Part shown: positions 34,008 through 45,137 of the stretch, piece after piece
Numbering within the stretch: the stretch's first letter is position 1
How the letters are laid out: each line of letters opens with the position of its first letter
From: Bipolaris cookei
Lineage: Eukaryota; Ascomycota; Dothideomycetes; Pleosporales; Pleosporaceae
Length of the DNA: 64,000 nucleotides
Assembly: GCA_002286855.1 (NCBI GenBank)
Contig: NRSV01000006.1
Coordinates: 558,001 to 622,000, forward strand
Direction: 5' to 3'
Translations under genes and position numbers: made by a program
Notes under the pieces: generated by a model
The model's input: only the letters and a program-made list of their open reading frames with translations
Databases searched by the model: none
Told to the model about the DNA's origin: nothing

Positions 34008-37000
34008 ATGGCTGAGCCGTACGAGTACGAAGACGGAATGGACGATTACGAGGATGAGGAGGACGACCGTGTTTTGCCCGAGGACTGCTGGGCAGTTATC
34101 AGCTCCTTCTTCGATACCAAGGGTCTGGTGTCGCAACAACTGGATTCCTATGACGAATTCACGCGCAATACAATACAAGATATTGTAAAGGAAAACGGAA
34201 GCGTCATTCTCGAACAAAACACGCCCTACAACCCCGACGAGGATGATAATCCGATTATCAAGCGCCGCTATGAGATCAAGTTTGGACGTGTCTATCTTGC
34301 ACGACCAACACATACTGAAGGAGACGGTACCACTGTACAGCTGTACCCACACGAGGCGCGTCTGCGCAACCTCACTTACTCCGGAGCCATGTTGGCTGAC
34401 ATCGAAAACCGCATCATGGTCGCTCGTGAAGGCCGCGATCCCGAGGGCGACGAGGACGAAGATATGGAGGGCGGGTACACAGGAGGTGCTTCACAAATTC
34501 GGTGGGAACGTGAGGACATGCCCATGGACGATGGTGCTGCGGCGAGAGTTTTCATCGGAAAACTGCCCGTCATGTTGCGGTCGGAGCTTTGCCACCTGCG
34601 AGCGCAATCAGATGCTGATTTGTTTGCGCTGAACGAATGTCCCTATGACCAGGGTGGATACTTCGTTATCAACGGCAGTGAGAAGGTGCTGATCGCACAG
34701 GAGCGCAGTGCCGCCAACATTGTACAAGTCTTCCGCAAGAAGCAGGGACCTATTCCTTGGATAGCAGAGATTCGAAGTGCTGTTGAAAAGGGCACTCGTC
34801 TTATCTCTTCGTTTAACATCAAATGGGCGGAAAACTCGCTCGCCGGCCCTGGCAAGCGTATACCCGGTCCATTCGCATACGCCACCCTCCCATACATCAA
34901 GGCAGACGTGCCCATGGCCATTGTCTTCCGTGCGCTTGGTATAGTTTCCGATGAGGAGATTTTGAGCCACATCGTTTACGACCGTACCGACACACAAATG
35001 CTGGAGCTATTGAAGCCTAGTATCGAGGAGGGTTCCGTTGTGCAGGACCGTGAGACTGCCCTCGACTTCATCGCCAAACGTGGTGCAAACTCTGGTACCA
35101 AGGACAGGCGTCTCAAGTTTGCGAGGGATATCATGCAGCGCGAGTTCCTGCCACATATTTCTCAAAAAGAGGGCCAAGATACCCGCAAGGCCTACTTTTT
35201 CGGTTACATGATCCACCGACTTCTGCAGTGTGTGTTGGGTCGTCGTGATGAGGATGACCGTGATCACTTTGGAAAGAAGCGCTTGGATCTCGCAGGACCT
35301 TTGATTGCCAACTTGTTCCGAATCCTCTTCCTGAAGCTCACAAAAGACGTGTACAAGTACCTTCAGCGGTGTGTTGAAAATAACCAGGACTTCAACGTCC
35401 AGATGGCTGTAAAAGCCAGCATCATCACAAACGGTCTGAAGTACTCTCTGGCTACAGGTAACTGGGGCGACCAGAAGAAGGCCGCATCCGCAAAGGCCGG
35501 TGTTTCGCAGGTGTTGAACCGATACACCTACGCTTCTACCCTATCCCATCTTCGTCGAACAAACACCCCCGTTGGACGTGATGGTAAACTGGCCAAGCCT
35601 CGCCAACTTCACAACTCTCATTGGGGTCTTGTTTGCCCTGCCGAGACGCCTGAAGGACAGGCTTGCGGACTGGTCAAGAACTTGTCTCTTATGTGCTACG
35701 TCAGTGTTGGTAGCGATGCATCACCCATTATCGACTTCATGACGCAACGTAACATGCAGCTTCTCGAGGAATATGACCAGAATCAGAACCCGGATGCGAC
35801 AAAGGTTTTCGTGAACGGTGTATGGGTCGGTGTTCACTCCAACGCTCAACAACTCGTTACGGTGGTGCAGGAGCTTCGACGAAATGGAACTCTATCTTAC
35901 GAGATGAGTTTGATTCGTGATATTCGTGACCGAGAATTCAAGATCTTCACGGATGCTGGCCGTGTCATGAGACCTCTGTTCGTGGTTGAGAACGACATCC
36001 GAAAGCCGAACCGAAATCACCTTATCTTCACCAAGGAAATCAGTAATAAGCTCAAGGCCGAGCAGCAAGAGACTAGTACGCGGCAAGGCTGGAGTCAAGA
36101 GGAGGTCGAGCAGGCCACCTACGGCTGGAGAGGTCTGATCCAAGATGGTGTTGTCGAGTATCTCGATGCGGAAGAAGAAGAAACCGCCATGATAACATTC
36201 TCGCCGGAAGATTTGGAGGAATGGCGAGAGATGAAGATGGGCTTGCCTGCAGCCGAGCGATCCACCGAGGGCAAGGATCGACTCCGTCGTCTCAAGCCCC
36301 AGCCAGATCCTCGCATTCACGCCTATACTCATTGTGAGATTCATCCGGCTATGATCCTGGGTATTTGTGCCAGTATCATTCCCTTCCCAGATCACAACCA
36401 GTCGCCCCGTAACACGTACCAATCTGCCATGGGTAAGCAGGCCATGGGTGTCGCTCTCACCAACTTTGCGCTCCGTATGGAAACCATGATGAACGTCCTC
36501 TACTATCCCCAGAAGCCTTTGGCAACAACCAGGTCAATGGAGTACCTCAAGTTCCGTGAGCTTCCCGCTGGACAGAATGCTATTGTCGCCATTGCCACCT
36601 ATGGTGGTTACAACCAGGAAGATTCCGTCATCATGAACCAGAGCAGCATCGATCGTGGTCTCTTCAGGAGTTTGTTCTACCGTGCGTACACGGAACAAGA
36701 GAAGCGCATCGGTGTCAACGTCCTAGAACAGTTCGAGAAACCCACGCGTGCTGACACCCTCCGTTTGAAGGGTGGTACCTATGACAAGCTCGACGACGAT
36801 GGTGTTGTCGCGCCTGGTGTACGTGTGTCCGGTGACGATATCATCATCGGAAAGACTGCACCCATTGCGGCGGATGCCCAGGAGCTTGGCCAGAAGACTA
36901 CTCTGCATACCAAGCGAGATGTTTCAACGCCTCTTCGTAGTACCGAGAACGGTATCGTCGATCAGGTGCTCTTCACCACCAACACCGAAGGTCTTCGATT

Positions 37001-37859
37001 CGTCAAGGTCCGTACCAGGACTACCAAAGTACCCCAGATTGGTGACAAGTTTGCTTCTCGTCACGGCCAAAAGGGTACTATTGGTATCACCTACCGACAG
37101 GAAGACATGCCTTTTACTCGAGAGGGAGTGACGCCAGATCTGATCATCAACCCTCACGCCATTCCCTCTCGTATGACAATTGCCCATTTGGTCGAGTGTC
37201 TGCTATCCAAGGTCGGCGCCATCACCGGACAAGAGGGTGACGCCACACCCTTCACCGACGTTACGGTCGATCAGATCTCCCAGCTGCTGGAAGATGCCGG
37301 CTACCAGAAGCGTGGTTTCGAAATCATGTACAACGGCCACACCGGTAAAAAGCTGCGCACGCAAATCTTCTTAGGTCCCACATACTACCAGCGTCTACGC
37401 CATATGGTCGACGATAAGATCCACGCTCGTGCCCGCGGTCCACTCCAGATTCTCACCCGTCAGCCCGTCGAAGGTCGTGCCAGGGACGGTGGTCTCCGTT
37501 TCGGAGAGATGGAACGTGATTGTATGATTGCCCACGGTGCCGCTGCCTTCCTTAAGGAACGTCTTTTTACTGTCTCCGACGCATACACCGTCCACGTATG
37601 CGACATTTGCGGTCTGATGAGTCCTATTGCGTAAGTTCTATCCCTATCTATCCTTCTATGCTGTGATTTAGTCACTAACGTTTCATGAAATAGTCAACTC
37701 AAAAAAGGCCTTTACGAATGCCGCCCTTGCCACAACAAAACTCGCATCTCACAAATCCACATCCCTTACGCGGCAAAACTGCTTTTCCAGGAACTTCTCG
37801 CTATGAACATTGCGACCCGCATGTTTACGGATCGTTCGGGTCTCAGCGTGCGTGACTAG
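34008..37859 (+). CDS. RPB2: DNA-directed RNA polymerase II second-largest subunit
   Basis: A 1262-aa catalytic subunit of RNA polymerase II from exons 34008-37630 and 37694-37859 (63-nt intron; 1263 codons). The acidic N-terminus leads into the protrusion (EDCWAVISSFFDTKGLVSQQ). Diagnostic blocks follow: GGYFVINGSEKVLIAQE, the fork and hybrid-binding region HNSHWGLVCPAETPEGQACG, the NQEDSVIMNQSSIDRGLFRS block, and GDKFASRHGQKGTIG with the lysines that contact nucleic acid. The C-terminal block GLRFGEMERDCMIAHGAA and the zinc site (C1198, C1201, then C1217 and C1220) follow, the zinc site being split by the only intron. It ends in the clamp helix LLFQELLAMNIATRM. RPB2 pairs with RPB1 to form the active centre. 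Length and motifs are typical of the family. Confidence 0.98.
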
Positions 37860-38267
37860 GTGACGGAGGAGTCCTGAGTTATATGCCGTTGTTTTGTGTT
37901 TTTGCAAAATGAAGACCTCATCCCTCCCCCTTCCTCCTCATCCTCCGCTCGAAGATTGGAACCCCGCATTGACTTCTTCTCCTTTTTTCAGCTCAATTCT
38001 TTGCGCGGACCTGCATTGCTATGGCGTTTTTTAATTCATGTCCTGTTACTCGATTCTTCTTTTTCTCTTTCTCCGCAAATTGTGCAAAAAAGAGTGGAGC
38101 GGAATGAAAAGGAGAGAGAAATTTTGGTTTCAACAGTGGTGCCAGCAAGGTTACCTGGGGCGTTTTTAAACATACTCTCAATTTGATGTTCTGATTACAA
38201 TTGAGGGCACCTTGAAACGCACAAAAACATATATCATAGCAAAGACATATATCGCGAACAATCTGTA
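37860..38267. terminator. RPB2 3' region up to transposon insertion
   Basis: 408 bp of pyrimidine-rich then AT-rich sequence between the RPB2 stop and the TA target of the Fot1-like element. It would hold the RPB2 polyadenylation site. No gene was seen. Confidence 0.4.
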
Positions 38268-38388
38268 TAACGTGTTTCACCACCGAACCGGCAGCCCCAC
38301 CGAACCGGCAGCTTTCTTACCCTACCCCGCCTTCGTAACAATATCACGCAATACCACTATAGTATTTCTTATTAAGTAGAACAAGATA

Positions 38389-40112
38389 TTATTCTTCAGA
38401 CGCATCGCTATCCTCTATATCCTCTAATTCTACTTGGCAGGTGCGAGAGTTGTGTCCAATTTGGCTGCAACGTCCGCAGCGCCGTTCACTGCGCACCCTC
38501 TTCGCAGGCGTTGCACCCTCATTACACCTGCCACCCTCTGCCTCAGCGATCTGATCAGCTATCTGGCCAACTGTCTGGGACCCCTCTGGCTGTACGTAGC
38601 GCCTCTTGCGAGTTTTTCGCTTTGTTACATCACTAATCGTAGCTTCAAGGCGATCAAGTTTCTCGTGCATAAGCACCATATTATGAGCTATCTGCTGAGC
38701 GCCCTTACTCAACTGCTGCATCTGCTCCTTAAGAGAAGTTGTAGGAGACCCTTGCTAGATTTGCATGCGGTTTCGAATAAGCGTAGCCTGCGCCTCCATT
38801 TCGTGCGCGTTGCGCGGCGTTTTCGGCTCCCAGGTAGGAGTCTCTTGCGCTGGTGGAGTCGGCGTACGCAACACGACGTTAAGCTGCGATAAAACAACGT
38901 GATAATTGTGTGGCGTAAGCCCAGCACCTNNNNNNNNNNNNNNNNNNNNNNNNNNNNNNNNNNNNNNNNNNNNNNNNNNNNNNNNNNNNNNNNNNNNNNN
39001 NNNNNNNNNNNNNNNNNNNNNNNNNNNNNNNNNNNNNNNNNNNNNNNNNNNNNNNNNNNNNNNNNNNNNNNNNNNNNNNNNNNNNNNNNNNNNNNNNNNN
39101 NNNNNNNNNNNNNNNNNNNNNNNNNNNNNNNNNNNNNNNNNNNNNNNNNNNNNNNNNNNNNNNNNNNNNNNNNNNNNNNNNNNNNNNNNNNNNNNNNNNN
39201 NNNNNNNNNNNNNNNNNNNNNNNNNNNNNNNNNNNNNNNNNNNNNNNNNNNNNNNNNNNNNNNNNNNNNNNNNNNNNNNNNNNNNNNNNNNNNNNNNNNN
39301 NNNNNNNNNNNATGGGAATCGAAGTGACGAAGCCAGTCAAGCGCTAGATCGTTGTTCGTCCAGCCAGTAGGACTGACTTGGATTATCCAGTCGCGTGGCA
39401 GATCCTTCGTGAACCAGGTAGAGATCAGAACCTTGCCTGCGAAGATGAGAAACGCTGGGATACGCGTGCCTGTTGCGCCAACGCCTTGTATCAGCGTAAC
39501 CCACTCACGATTGCCTGGCTGGATCTTCTTTGTTCTTCCTGGTTTGTCTGAGCCTGTGATAACTGACTGTGATAAAATCTTGCCCATGATAAAGCCAGTC
39601 TCATCAAAGTTGTAGATATCTTCGTCTACGATACCATACTTTGCTTTTGTATTCTGAACCAGCTCGAACCAGCCCTTAATAAGCGCTGGATCTTCGCAGA
39701 GAGCTCGCTGGTGATTGTATGGACGGCTTCGGCGCGTACGCAGCTCAGGATTGCGCTGGACAAACCTATCAACCCAGTTCTTGCCAACCTCCTCCCCGCC
39801 ACGCTCTCGGAGCAGTCTGTTGGCCATATCTCGCACGTCATCTCTCCTACAGGGTAGTCCTCGTTCAGCCTCAACTATTACACGCCTAGTAATAGCCTCC
39901 TCTTCTAGCTTTGTTAGGCGCTTGCAATTTGGCTCGCAATCGCGTCGAGCGCGTCCTCCAGCGCGTCGCTCTTGGAGAGTAGTTCGTGGAACGTTATAAG
40001 CTGCAGCAGCGCGCTTTTCACTTCTAATAGATCCAGATTGGATATCTTGAATAGCTAAGGATATATCTGCTTCAGTATAGGCTTTGTACGCGTTACGTTG
40101 TTGAGACATCAC
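38389..40112 (-). pseudogene. Fot1/pogo-like transposase, one nonsense codon and an assembly gap
   Basis: The transposase gene of the element at 38270-40173. From the ATG at 40112 it encodes a psq-type helix-turn-helix (EKRAAAAYNVPRTTLQERR), a CENP-B-type domain (EVGKNWVDRFVQRNPEL) and the first part of the DDE domain (IYNFDETGFIMGKIL, later GNREWVTLIQG and WLRHFDSH). The second and third catalytic Asp fall in the run of unknown bases at 38930-39311. Beyond the gap the frame that makes sense is different from the N-terminal one. It reads GLTPHNYHVVLSQLNVVL and so on to a zinc knuckle CGRCSQIGHNSRTC and the stop at 38389. This frame has one internal TAG at 38755-38757, one transition from CAG. 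The frame change across the gap is probably due to arbitrary gap size. It is otherwise near intact. Confidence 0.85.
38930..39311. other. assembly gap (382 N)
   Basis: The run of N lies wholly inside the transposase gene. The true length is unknown, and the flanking reading frames do not match with the given length. Confidence 1.
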
Positions 40113-40381
40113 GCGTCGTTGTTACGAAGGTAGGGTGGGGTAAGAAAGCTGCCGGTTCGGTGGTGAAACACGTTACCTAATCAGTTTTGAAAAGAAATGA
40201 AAAACAACAACGATTTCGGCAAGAGCCATTTCATGCATGCAAGTTGAACGGGATGGTTTGATGAATGGCAATTTTGTTACTGTTCTGCCTAGTGGTATCA
40301 TTGCTATTGTATCATACACCCATATCTAGCTTCCTAGCGAATATTACTACACCTGCTCGACCCATTTTACAAAAAAAGACG

Positions 40382-40531
40382 TCAAAGGTCCAATGAACCT
40401 ATCTTGTTCGCCTCGTACTCGAATGACCAGTCTTCTTCGCTGTCGTAGGCATCCAATATGCCGTCAATGTCATTTCCGAGATCCTCTTCAGCCATTCTTT
40501 CTTCCTCCTCGTATCGCTCAATCGTCGCCAT
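40382..40531 (-). CDS. possible 49-aa acidic small protein
   Basis: A short frame too small for the usual cutoffs, starting MATIERYEEEERMAEEDLG and ending NKIGSLDL. It is strongly acidic, with clustered Asp/Glu and an aromatic-acidic segment DSEEDWSFEYE, and its ATG follows an A-rich leader. It lies 66 bp beyond the Dsk2 stop on the same strand and just right of the Fot1-like insertion. It could be a small independent gene, the last exon of a gene I did not resolve, or a chance frame in the Dsk2 3' region. No family is recognised. Confidence 0.35.
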   Translation of the reverse strand: MATIERYEEEERMAEEDLGNDIDGILDAYDSEEDWSFEYEANKIGSLDL

Positions 40532-40597
40532 CTCGCTTGGTATTAGGAATTGTTGCGACACTGGCTCAGATATTAAGATGATACTCGGATAAGCATG

Positions 40598-42080
40598 CTA
40601 CACTGCGCCGTTGAGTAGATACTCGATAGCACCCTGGACATTGCCACCACTTCTCCGTAAGGCAGAGACATTACGGTCGAATTCGTAGAAACCCATTTCA
40701 TTGAGCTGTCTCAGTTGTGTCTCGTAAACCTCTTCCGGTGGGCGGTTGTCAGCCGGTGGTGGGGGTGAACCAAATCCACCAGGACCAAAGAGAGCGGCAA
40801 AAGGATTGCCAGCTGGTGGTTGGCCGGCACCACCTGCAGCAGCAAATGCATCTGATCCAGTGCCTCCACCCATCATCTGCATCATGTTGCGCATGGCTTC
40901 TGGGTTCTGCATCATTCGTTGTGCGGCCTCTGCGATAGGGTTGGTCTGACCCCCTTGCGCGCCAGCGCCACCGAACAAGTTTGGAAAGGCGCTTGAGGCG
41001 TCTTGTGTATTTTGTGGCGCACCAGTGTTTGCGCCCTGCTGTTGCTGAGGGGCGAATGGGTTCTGACCTCCCGCGAACAGGCTAGCGAATGGGTTGGCTC
41101 CGGCTCCGGTCCCAGCCCCGGCCCCAGCACCTCCACCAAAGGCGGCAAAGGGGTTTGGTGGTGTGGTTGTATTAGTCTGGTTGGGTGTCGCGGTGACGCC
41201 TTCGCTTGTTGCCGTAGAACCTGATTGCGGCGTGTTGTCTGTAGTACCAGGCGCTGGGAAACTAGGTGGAGCACCAGGCGCACGTCCACCCATGTTCCGT
41301 TGCATTTGCAGCTGCATGCGCATCATCTCCGGGCTGAACATCATACGGCGCATTTCGGGGTCTCGCAGCACTTGTTGAAGCATCGGGTTGTCACGGATCT
41401 ATCATATGTCAGACGGGGTAAAGACAAGGCTGACAGGAGACGTACCATAGGACTTTGCAACATCATGTCGACTACCGCTGGGTTATTCATAGCCTCGTTT
41501 AACTGGGACAGAAACATGGGGTTCTCCATCTGTTCGAGCATCGACTCGGTGGTTGGCGGTGGGCCCATCTGATGTATATCAGCATAATTTCCCTAGATCA
41601 TATAGATTTGAATGAGCTTACGCCTCCATCTGGACCAAACATATCCATGCCAGGCAAGCCATGGAAGCCGGCATAGCGTGCACCAGTGAGTCCCGCAAGA
41701 GGGTTGTTGCCTGTTCCGGCAGCGATGTTGGTAGGTACCTGAGGGGTAGGCGTGGTGCCCGTGCCAGCAGTGCTTGCCGTGCCCTGGCTTGCGGGGTTCT
41801 GTCTCGCATTGCTGGCAGCGCCCTTGACGAGATGTACTGTGTGCCCATCCTTGATCTTGACGCTTGCCAGTGTGTCAGGGTCCTTGAGCACGCGGCCCGA
41901 ATATATCAGACGTTGCCGGTCAGCGGGAACATCTGCGTATTCCGATGTCGAAAGTTTGGCCTTGAGGTCGGCGACGGTAGTGGTGCTGGGTAGGGTGAGT
42001 ACATGCTTCTGGTCGTTTGCGGCCTTGACATTGAAGGTTATCTGCGTTTCCTCGGCGGACGTGGCGGCGTCGTCAGCCAT
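40598..42080 (-). CDS. DSK2: ubiquilin-family ubiquitin receptor
   Basis: A 460-aa proteasome shuttle protein from exons 42080-41622, 41568-41446 and 41398-40598 (introns 53 and 47 nt; 461 codons). An N-terminal ubiquitin-like domain at about residues 14-90 reads ITFNVKAANDQKHVLTLP, with TVADLKAKLS, RQRLIYSGRVLKD and GHTVHLVKG. A central STI1-type region has MLEQMENPMFLSQLNEAMNN and NPMLQQVLRDPEMRRMM. A Gly/Ala/Gln/Asn-Pro-Phe-rich stretch follows. A C-terminal UBA domain (about 413-460) has YETQLRQLNEMGFYEFDRNV and ends AIEYLLNGAV. The UBL binds the proteasome and the UBA binds ubiquitin chains (family knowledge). It is divergent from the dehydrogenase at 42600 with a 519-bp shared promoter. 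Confidence 0.95.
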
Positions 42081-42599
42081 GGTAGCTATTTGTTTCGCAC
42101 GAGCGTGGGTAGCGAGGGGACTGTGTATAGCTTTGGACTATTGGGCAGCGGAAAGAATACTATGTCTCCGGGAGAGATATGTGTGCTGGAGAGAAGAACA
42201 GGTGTGTTGAAGCAGACGGAGTGGCTGTGAGTAGCCCTGGATTCGATTGGAAGGCGGTAGAACGTCACTGGCCCCGCCAACACTACCACGTACCCTGGCG
42301 TCGTTAGCGCGTATCCGTGCATGGCTGTGCAGCTGTCGCTGACTAAGGAAGTACGCCAAGCTCTGGGTGGAGCGGGAGCGGAGGTCGTCCGGGGTATGCA
42401 AGCCGAGGTATCTTTGGCGTGGAGAGGAGCTCGCTGCGGTTATCCATGTCGCAATGGACCGTCTCCTTCTTTCACTCTCTCACTTCCTCCTGCCTCTACC
42501 CCCTTTAAACTGATGTTTCCGTCTGATATTCGACCCTGAGACTCCATTGACATATCAACACTGCGTTACCACCATTACTCAAACACATATTCCCCCAAC
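42081..42599. promoter_or_regulatory. bidirectional promoter, Dsk2 / dehydrogenase
   Basis: The 519 bp between the start codons of two divergent genes must hold both promoters. A pyrimidine-rich leader at 42465-42510 precedes the dehydrogenase. No gene was seen. Confidence 0.5.
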
Positions 42600-43733
42600 A
42601 TGAAAGGCATACAACTCAAGGAATACGTCAAGGTAATAAGACTCGGTTCGATTCCCTCTTCTCGTTCATTAACAATCACAGGGCCCAGAAGACCTCAAAG
42701 TTATCGATCTGCCCACGCCCGAGCCAAAACCCAACGAGTACCTAATCGCCATTCACGCCTCGGGAACCAACTTCTTCGATCTCCTCCAAATCCGAGGAAA
42801 GTACCAACACCAACCACCATTCCCATGGGTAGCTGGCTCAGAATTCTCGGGCGTCGTGCTGAAAGCACCCACTTCCCTGGCGGGAGGCAAGACGCCCAAA
42901 TTCAAGGAAGGCGACAAGGTCTTTGGTGCTGGACAGGGCGCATATGCGACACATATTGTATCCACAGAAGAGAAGCTGAAAGGTATACCTGAGGGCTGGA
43001 GCTTTGAAGATGCAGCTGGCGTCTTTGTCACAGCACCTACAAGTTACGCTGGGTTGGTTGTACGGGCCGGGATTAAGAAGGGTATGTCTTTCTTTTATTC
43101 TCACCACTAAACCTCTCTGTATGCTGTATATCTGACACAATTCCAGGTGACTGGGTCCTCGTCCATGCCGCAGCCGGCGGTGTCGGTCTAGCCGCCGTTC
43201 AAATCGCAAAAGCCTTTGGCGCAACTGTCGTCGCCACAGCTGGTAACCCCCACAAACTCGACGTCGCGCGATCATTCGGTGCCGATTACACCGTCTCATA
43301 TCGCGACGCTGACTGGCCTGAGCAAGTCAAGAAGCTCACACCCAAAGGTCGCGGTGTAGATATCGTCTACGACCCTGTCGGTCTTATCGCCCAATCCATG
43401 AAGTGCACTGCCTGGAACGGACGCCTGCTTGTTATTGGTTTTGCAGCTGGTGATATCGAGAAGATGGCTACCAACCGTATTCTGCTCAAGAACTTGAGCG
43501 TTGTGGGATTACATTGGGGCGCCTACGCGATCCACGAACCAGAAATGCAGGATAAAGTCTGGGATGGTATATTTAAGCTGGTCAAGGAGGGCAAGTACCG
43601 AGGAACTGCATTTGCGGATCAGGAATATGTAGGCTTGGAGAGTGTGCCTACTGCACTGAAGGCACTTGGTGGTAGGGATAGTTGGGGCAAGGTTGTTGTT
43701 AAGGTCCCGCAATCCGGTGGAAGTAAGATTTGA
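42600..43733 (+). CDS. quinone oxidoreductase-like zinc-independent MDR dehydrogenase
   Basis: A 339-aa medium-chain dehydrogenase/reductase from exons 42600-42632, 42682-43081 and 43147-43733 (introns 49 and 65 nt; 340 codons). The first exon has only 11 codons. The N-terminal GroES-like domain includes IAIHASGTNFFDLLQIRGKY and PWVAGSEFSGVV. The Rossmann fold follows with VLVHAAAGGVGLAAVQIAKA (nucleotide-binding AxxGGVG) and ATAGNPHKLDVARSFGADY. The structural-zinc Cys cluster of classical alcohol dehydrogenases is absent, which places it with NADPH-dependent quinone or enoyl reductases. The C-terminal PQSGGSKI carries no clear peroxisomal signal (SKI at the extreme end is at best a weak type-1 variant). 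The substrate cannot be read from sequence. Confidence 0.92.
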
Positions 43734-43808
43734 AATGCCTCCTACCCCCTACACTTAGCTATTGCATCATAACCAGTATATTGTTCAATTAAAACATTCG
43801 ATTACAAC

Positions 43809-45137
43809 CTATCTCCTCTCCCTAACAAACCGCACAACCATAACTTCAAAATCCATACTTCGATCATGCCACGACGCATTCCTGGGCAGTCTCAACCCCG
43901 CCACTCCCCTCGTGTAGCTCTTCTCCACAAACTCTCCATCCCAACTCAGCGTCTCCTTTCCCACATCAAACCTCCAGGTCCTCGCACATTCCACAACTCT
44001 ATCCAACTGATCCATCTTCTCCTTAAACGTCTCCAGCACCAGTTCCAAGACCCGTAGATCAGGTAATAAAGAAGTAACGTGTGTGCCCCAGCACTCTGCG
44101 CTGAGACTCGGATGCCGACCTACTGTGCGATCACTTGCTAGTAATTGCATTTCGTTTGTTGATCCACGGGAGTGAAAGGGTGCGCCAAAGGTAGGATCGA
44201 GACGGAGGTTTTGGTACGGATCGGTGGAGGCTGGGTTGTCGGTCCATGTCCACCAGTCTTGAGCTGTGAGGCGTAGAGTAAGATGGGTTATCTTGCCCGC
44301 AAGGCAAACGCGGGAGCGAGATGAACAAGGCTGCGCGCTAATTTCTGAGACGGGCGCGCGACTTAGCACGCTGCTGATGGGCTGGGGTCGTTTGTCGGGT
44401 GTCTTTGTAACTGCGGGTATGAGGACATTGTCAAAGGAAATGGAGCGGTTTTCAGTATTGCTGTCATCCACATCCTGGAGGATAAGAGCTTGCCGGGGAA
44501 TAACGTAGCAATTTTCATGTCGAGCCTGTGCTTCCCACTCTTTCAACGCATTTCTTAGCGCTCCGTTTTCCAGGCCCATTTGCGGGAGCTTGATATCCAG
44601 TCGCGTTATCTGTGCGAATTGCCAGGATAGTAAGTGGTGTCTCTTCACCTGTTCTGTGAGGTCGGTGATGAAAAAGGGGTTTGCACGCAGTGGCTTTTCG
44701 TATGTCTCCAGATACACCGCTTTGCAAGTCAGAAGGAGGTTGAAGGCGATATCAGATGGATAGAAAAAAGTTTTTCTCCCGCTTCCACGGTAAAAATAGC
44801 GTTCCCAACGGACTCCTGAGTATGTGGGTGTTGCGGGCTCGCGGTCTATGGGACAGGATGTTGTGTCTTTGAGAGCGAAGGTGAAGATCAAATCTCGGAT
44901 CTCTCCCGGGATGAGTGAGTAGAGAGAAGAGCTGCTTTGGTCTTTGACCTCGGAGGGAGATATAGACCAAGCGAGGGGCTCTTTGCACTTGGTGACAATT
45001 GGGCACGCCGCAGGTCCTATGTCAGAATAGCAGTTACATTTCGGGTTCAATATTTTGCGTTTCTCTGCGGCCTGTTGTTCCGCTCTTCGACGAGCAAGTG
45101 TGCAATCAGGGCAATTCATGCACCCGCGGGAAGCCAT
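43809..45137 (-). CDS. hypothetical protein with Cys-rich N-terminus, 442 aa
   Basis: An intronless 442-aa protein not assignable to a named function. The start at 45137 (MASRGCMNCPDCTLARRRAE) was chosen because upstream in-frame sequence looks untranslated. Residues 1-45 carry several cysteines (CMNCPDC, then KCNCYSDIGPAACPIVTKC), possibly metal binding. At about 70 a block SLIPGEIRDLIFTFALKD begins that resembles the F-box-like or 2EXR-like openings common in large fungal families, followed by FNLLLTCKAVYLETYEKPL. The C-terminal part has ITHLTLRLTAQDWWTWTDNP and LPDLRVLELVLETF, again typical of these fungal regulatory-looking families. It converges with the dehydrogenase, with only 75 bp between stops. 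Role unknown. Confidence 0.75.
   Translation of the reverse strand: MASRGCMNCPDCTLARRRAEQQAAEKRKILNPKCNCYSDIGPAACPIVTKCKEPLAWSISPSEVKDQSSSSLYSLIPGEIRDLIFTFALKDTTSCPIDREPATPTYSGVRWERYFYRGSGRKTFFYPSDIAFNLLLTCKAVYLETYEKPLRANPFFITDLTEQVKRHHLLSWQFAQITRLDIKLPQMGLENGALRNALKEWEAQARHENCYVIPRQALILQDVDDSNTENRSISFDNVLIPAVTKTPDKRPQPISSVLSRAPVSEISAQPCSSRSRVCLAGKITHLTLRLTAQDWWTWTDNPASTDPYQNLRLDPTFGAPFHSRGSTNEMQLLASDRTVGRHPSLSAECWGTHVTSLLPDLRVLELVLETFKEKMDQLDRVVECARTWRFDVGKETLSWDGEFVEKSYTRGVAGLRLPRNASWHDRSMDFEVMVVRFVRERR

Larger units (their letters stand above)
38270..40173 (-). mobile_element. Fot1/pogo-like DNA transposon with TIRs and TA duplication
   Basis: A 1904-bp element (gap length as given) bounded by TA at 38268-38269 and 40174-40175. 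The terminal inverted repeats begin ACGTGTTTCACCACCGAACC. The right repeat is 55 bp (40119-40173). The left one is 72 bp (38270-38341) because a 17-bp unit, ccaccgaaccggcagc plus one base, is tandemly duplicated. The few other differences between the repeats are transitions. One transposase gene fills the interior. Size, TA duplication and TIR form match Fot1-like elements of filamentous fungi. Confidence 0.93.

Noticed and set aside
38709..38929. Continuation of the transposase N-terminal frame past the gap
   Set aside because: The sequence in that frame is not transposase-like; the next frame gives the proper C-terminus and zinc knuckle, so the apparent continuity comes from arbitrary gap length.
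42645..42655. A perfect tRNA-like B box (ggttcgattcc)
   Set aside because: It lies inside the first intron of the dehydrogenase gene, with no A box, acceptor stem or anticodon arm at suitable spacing.
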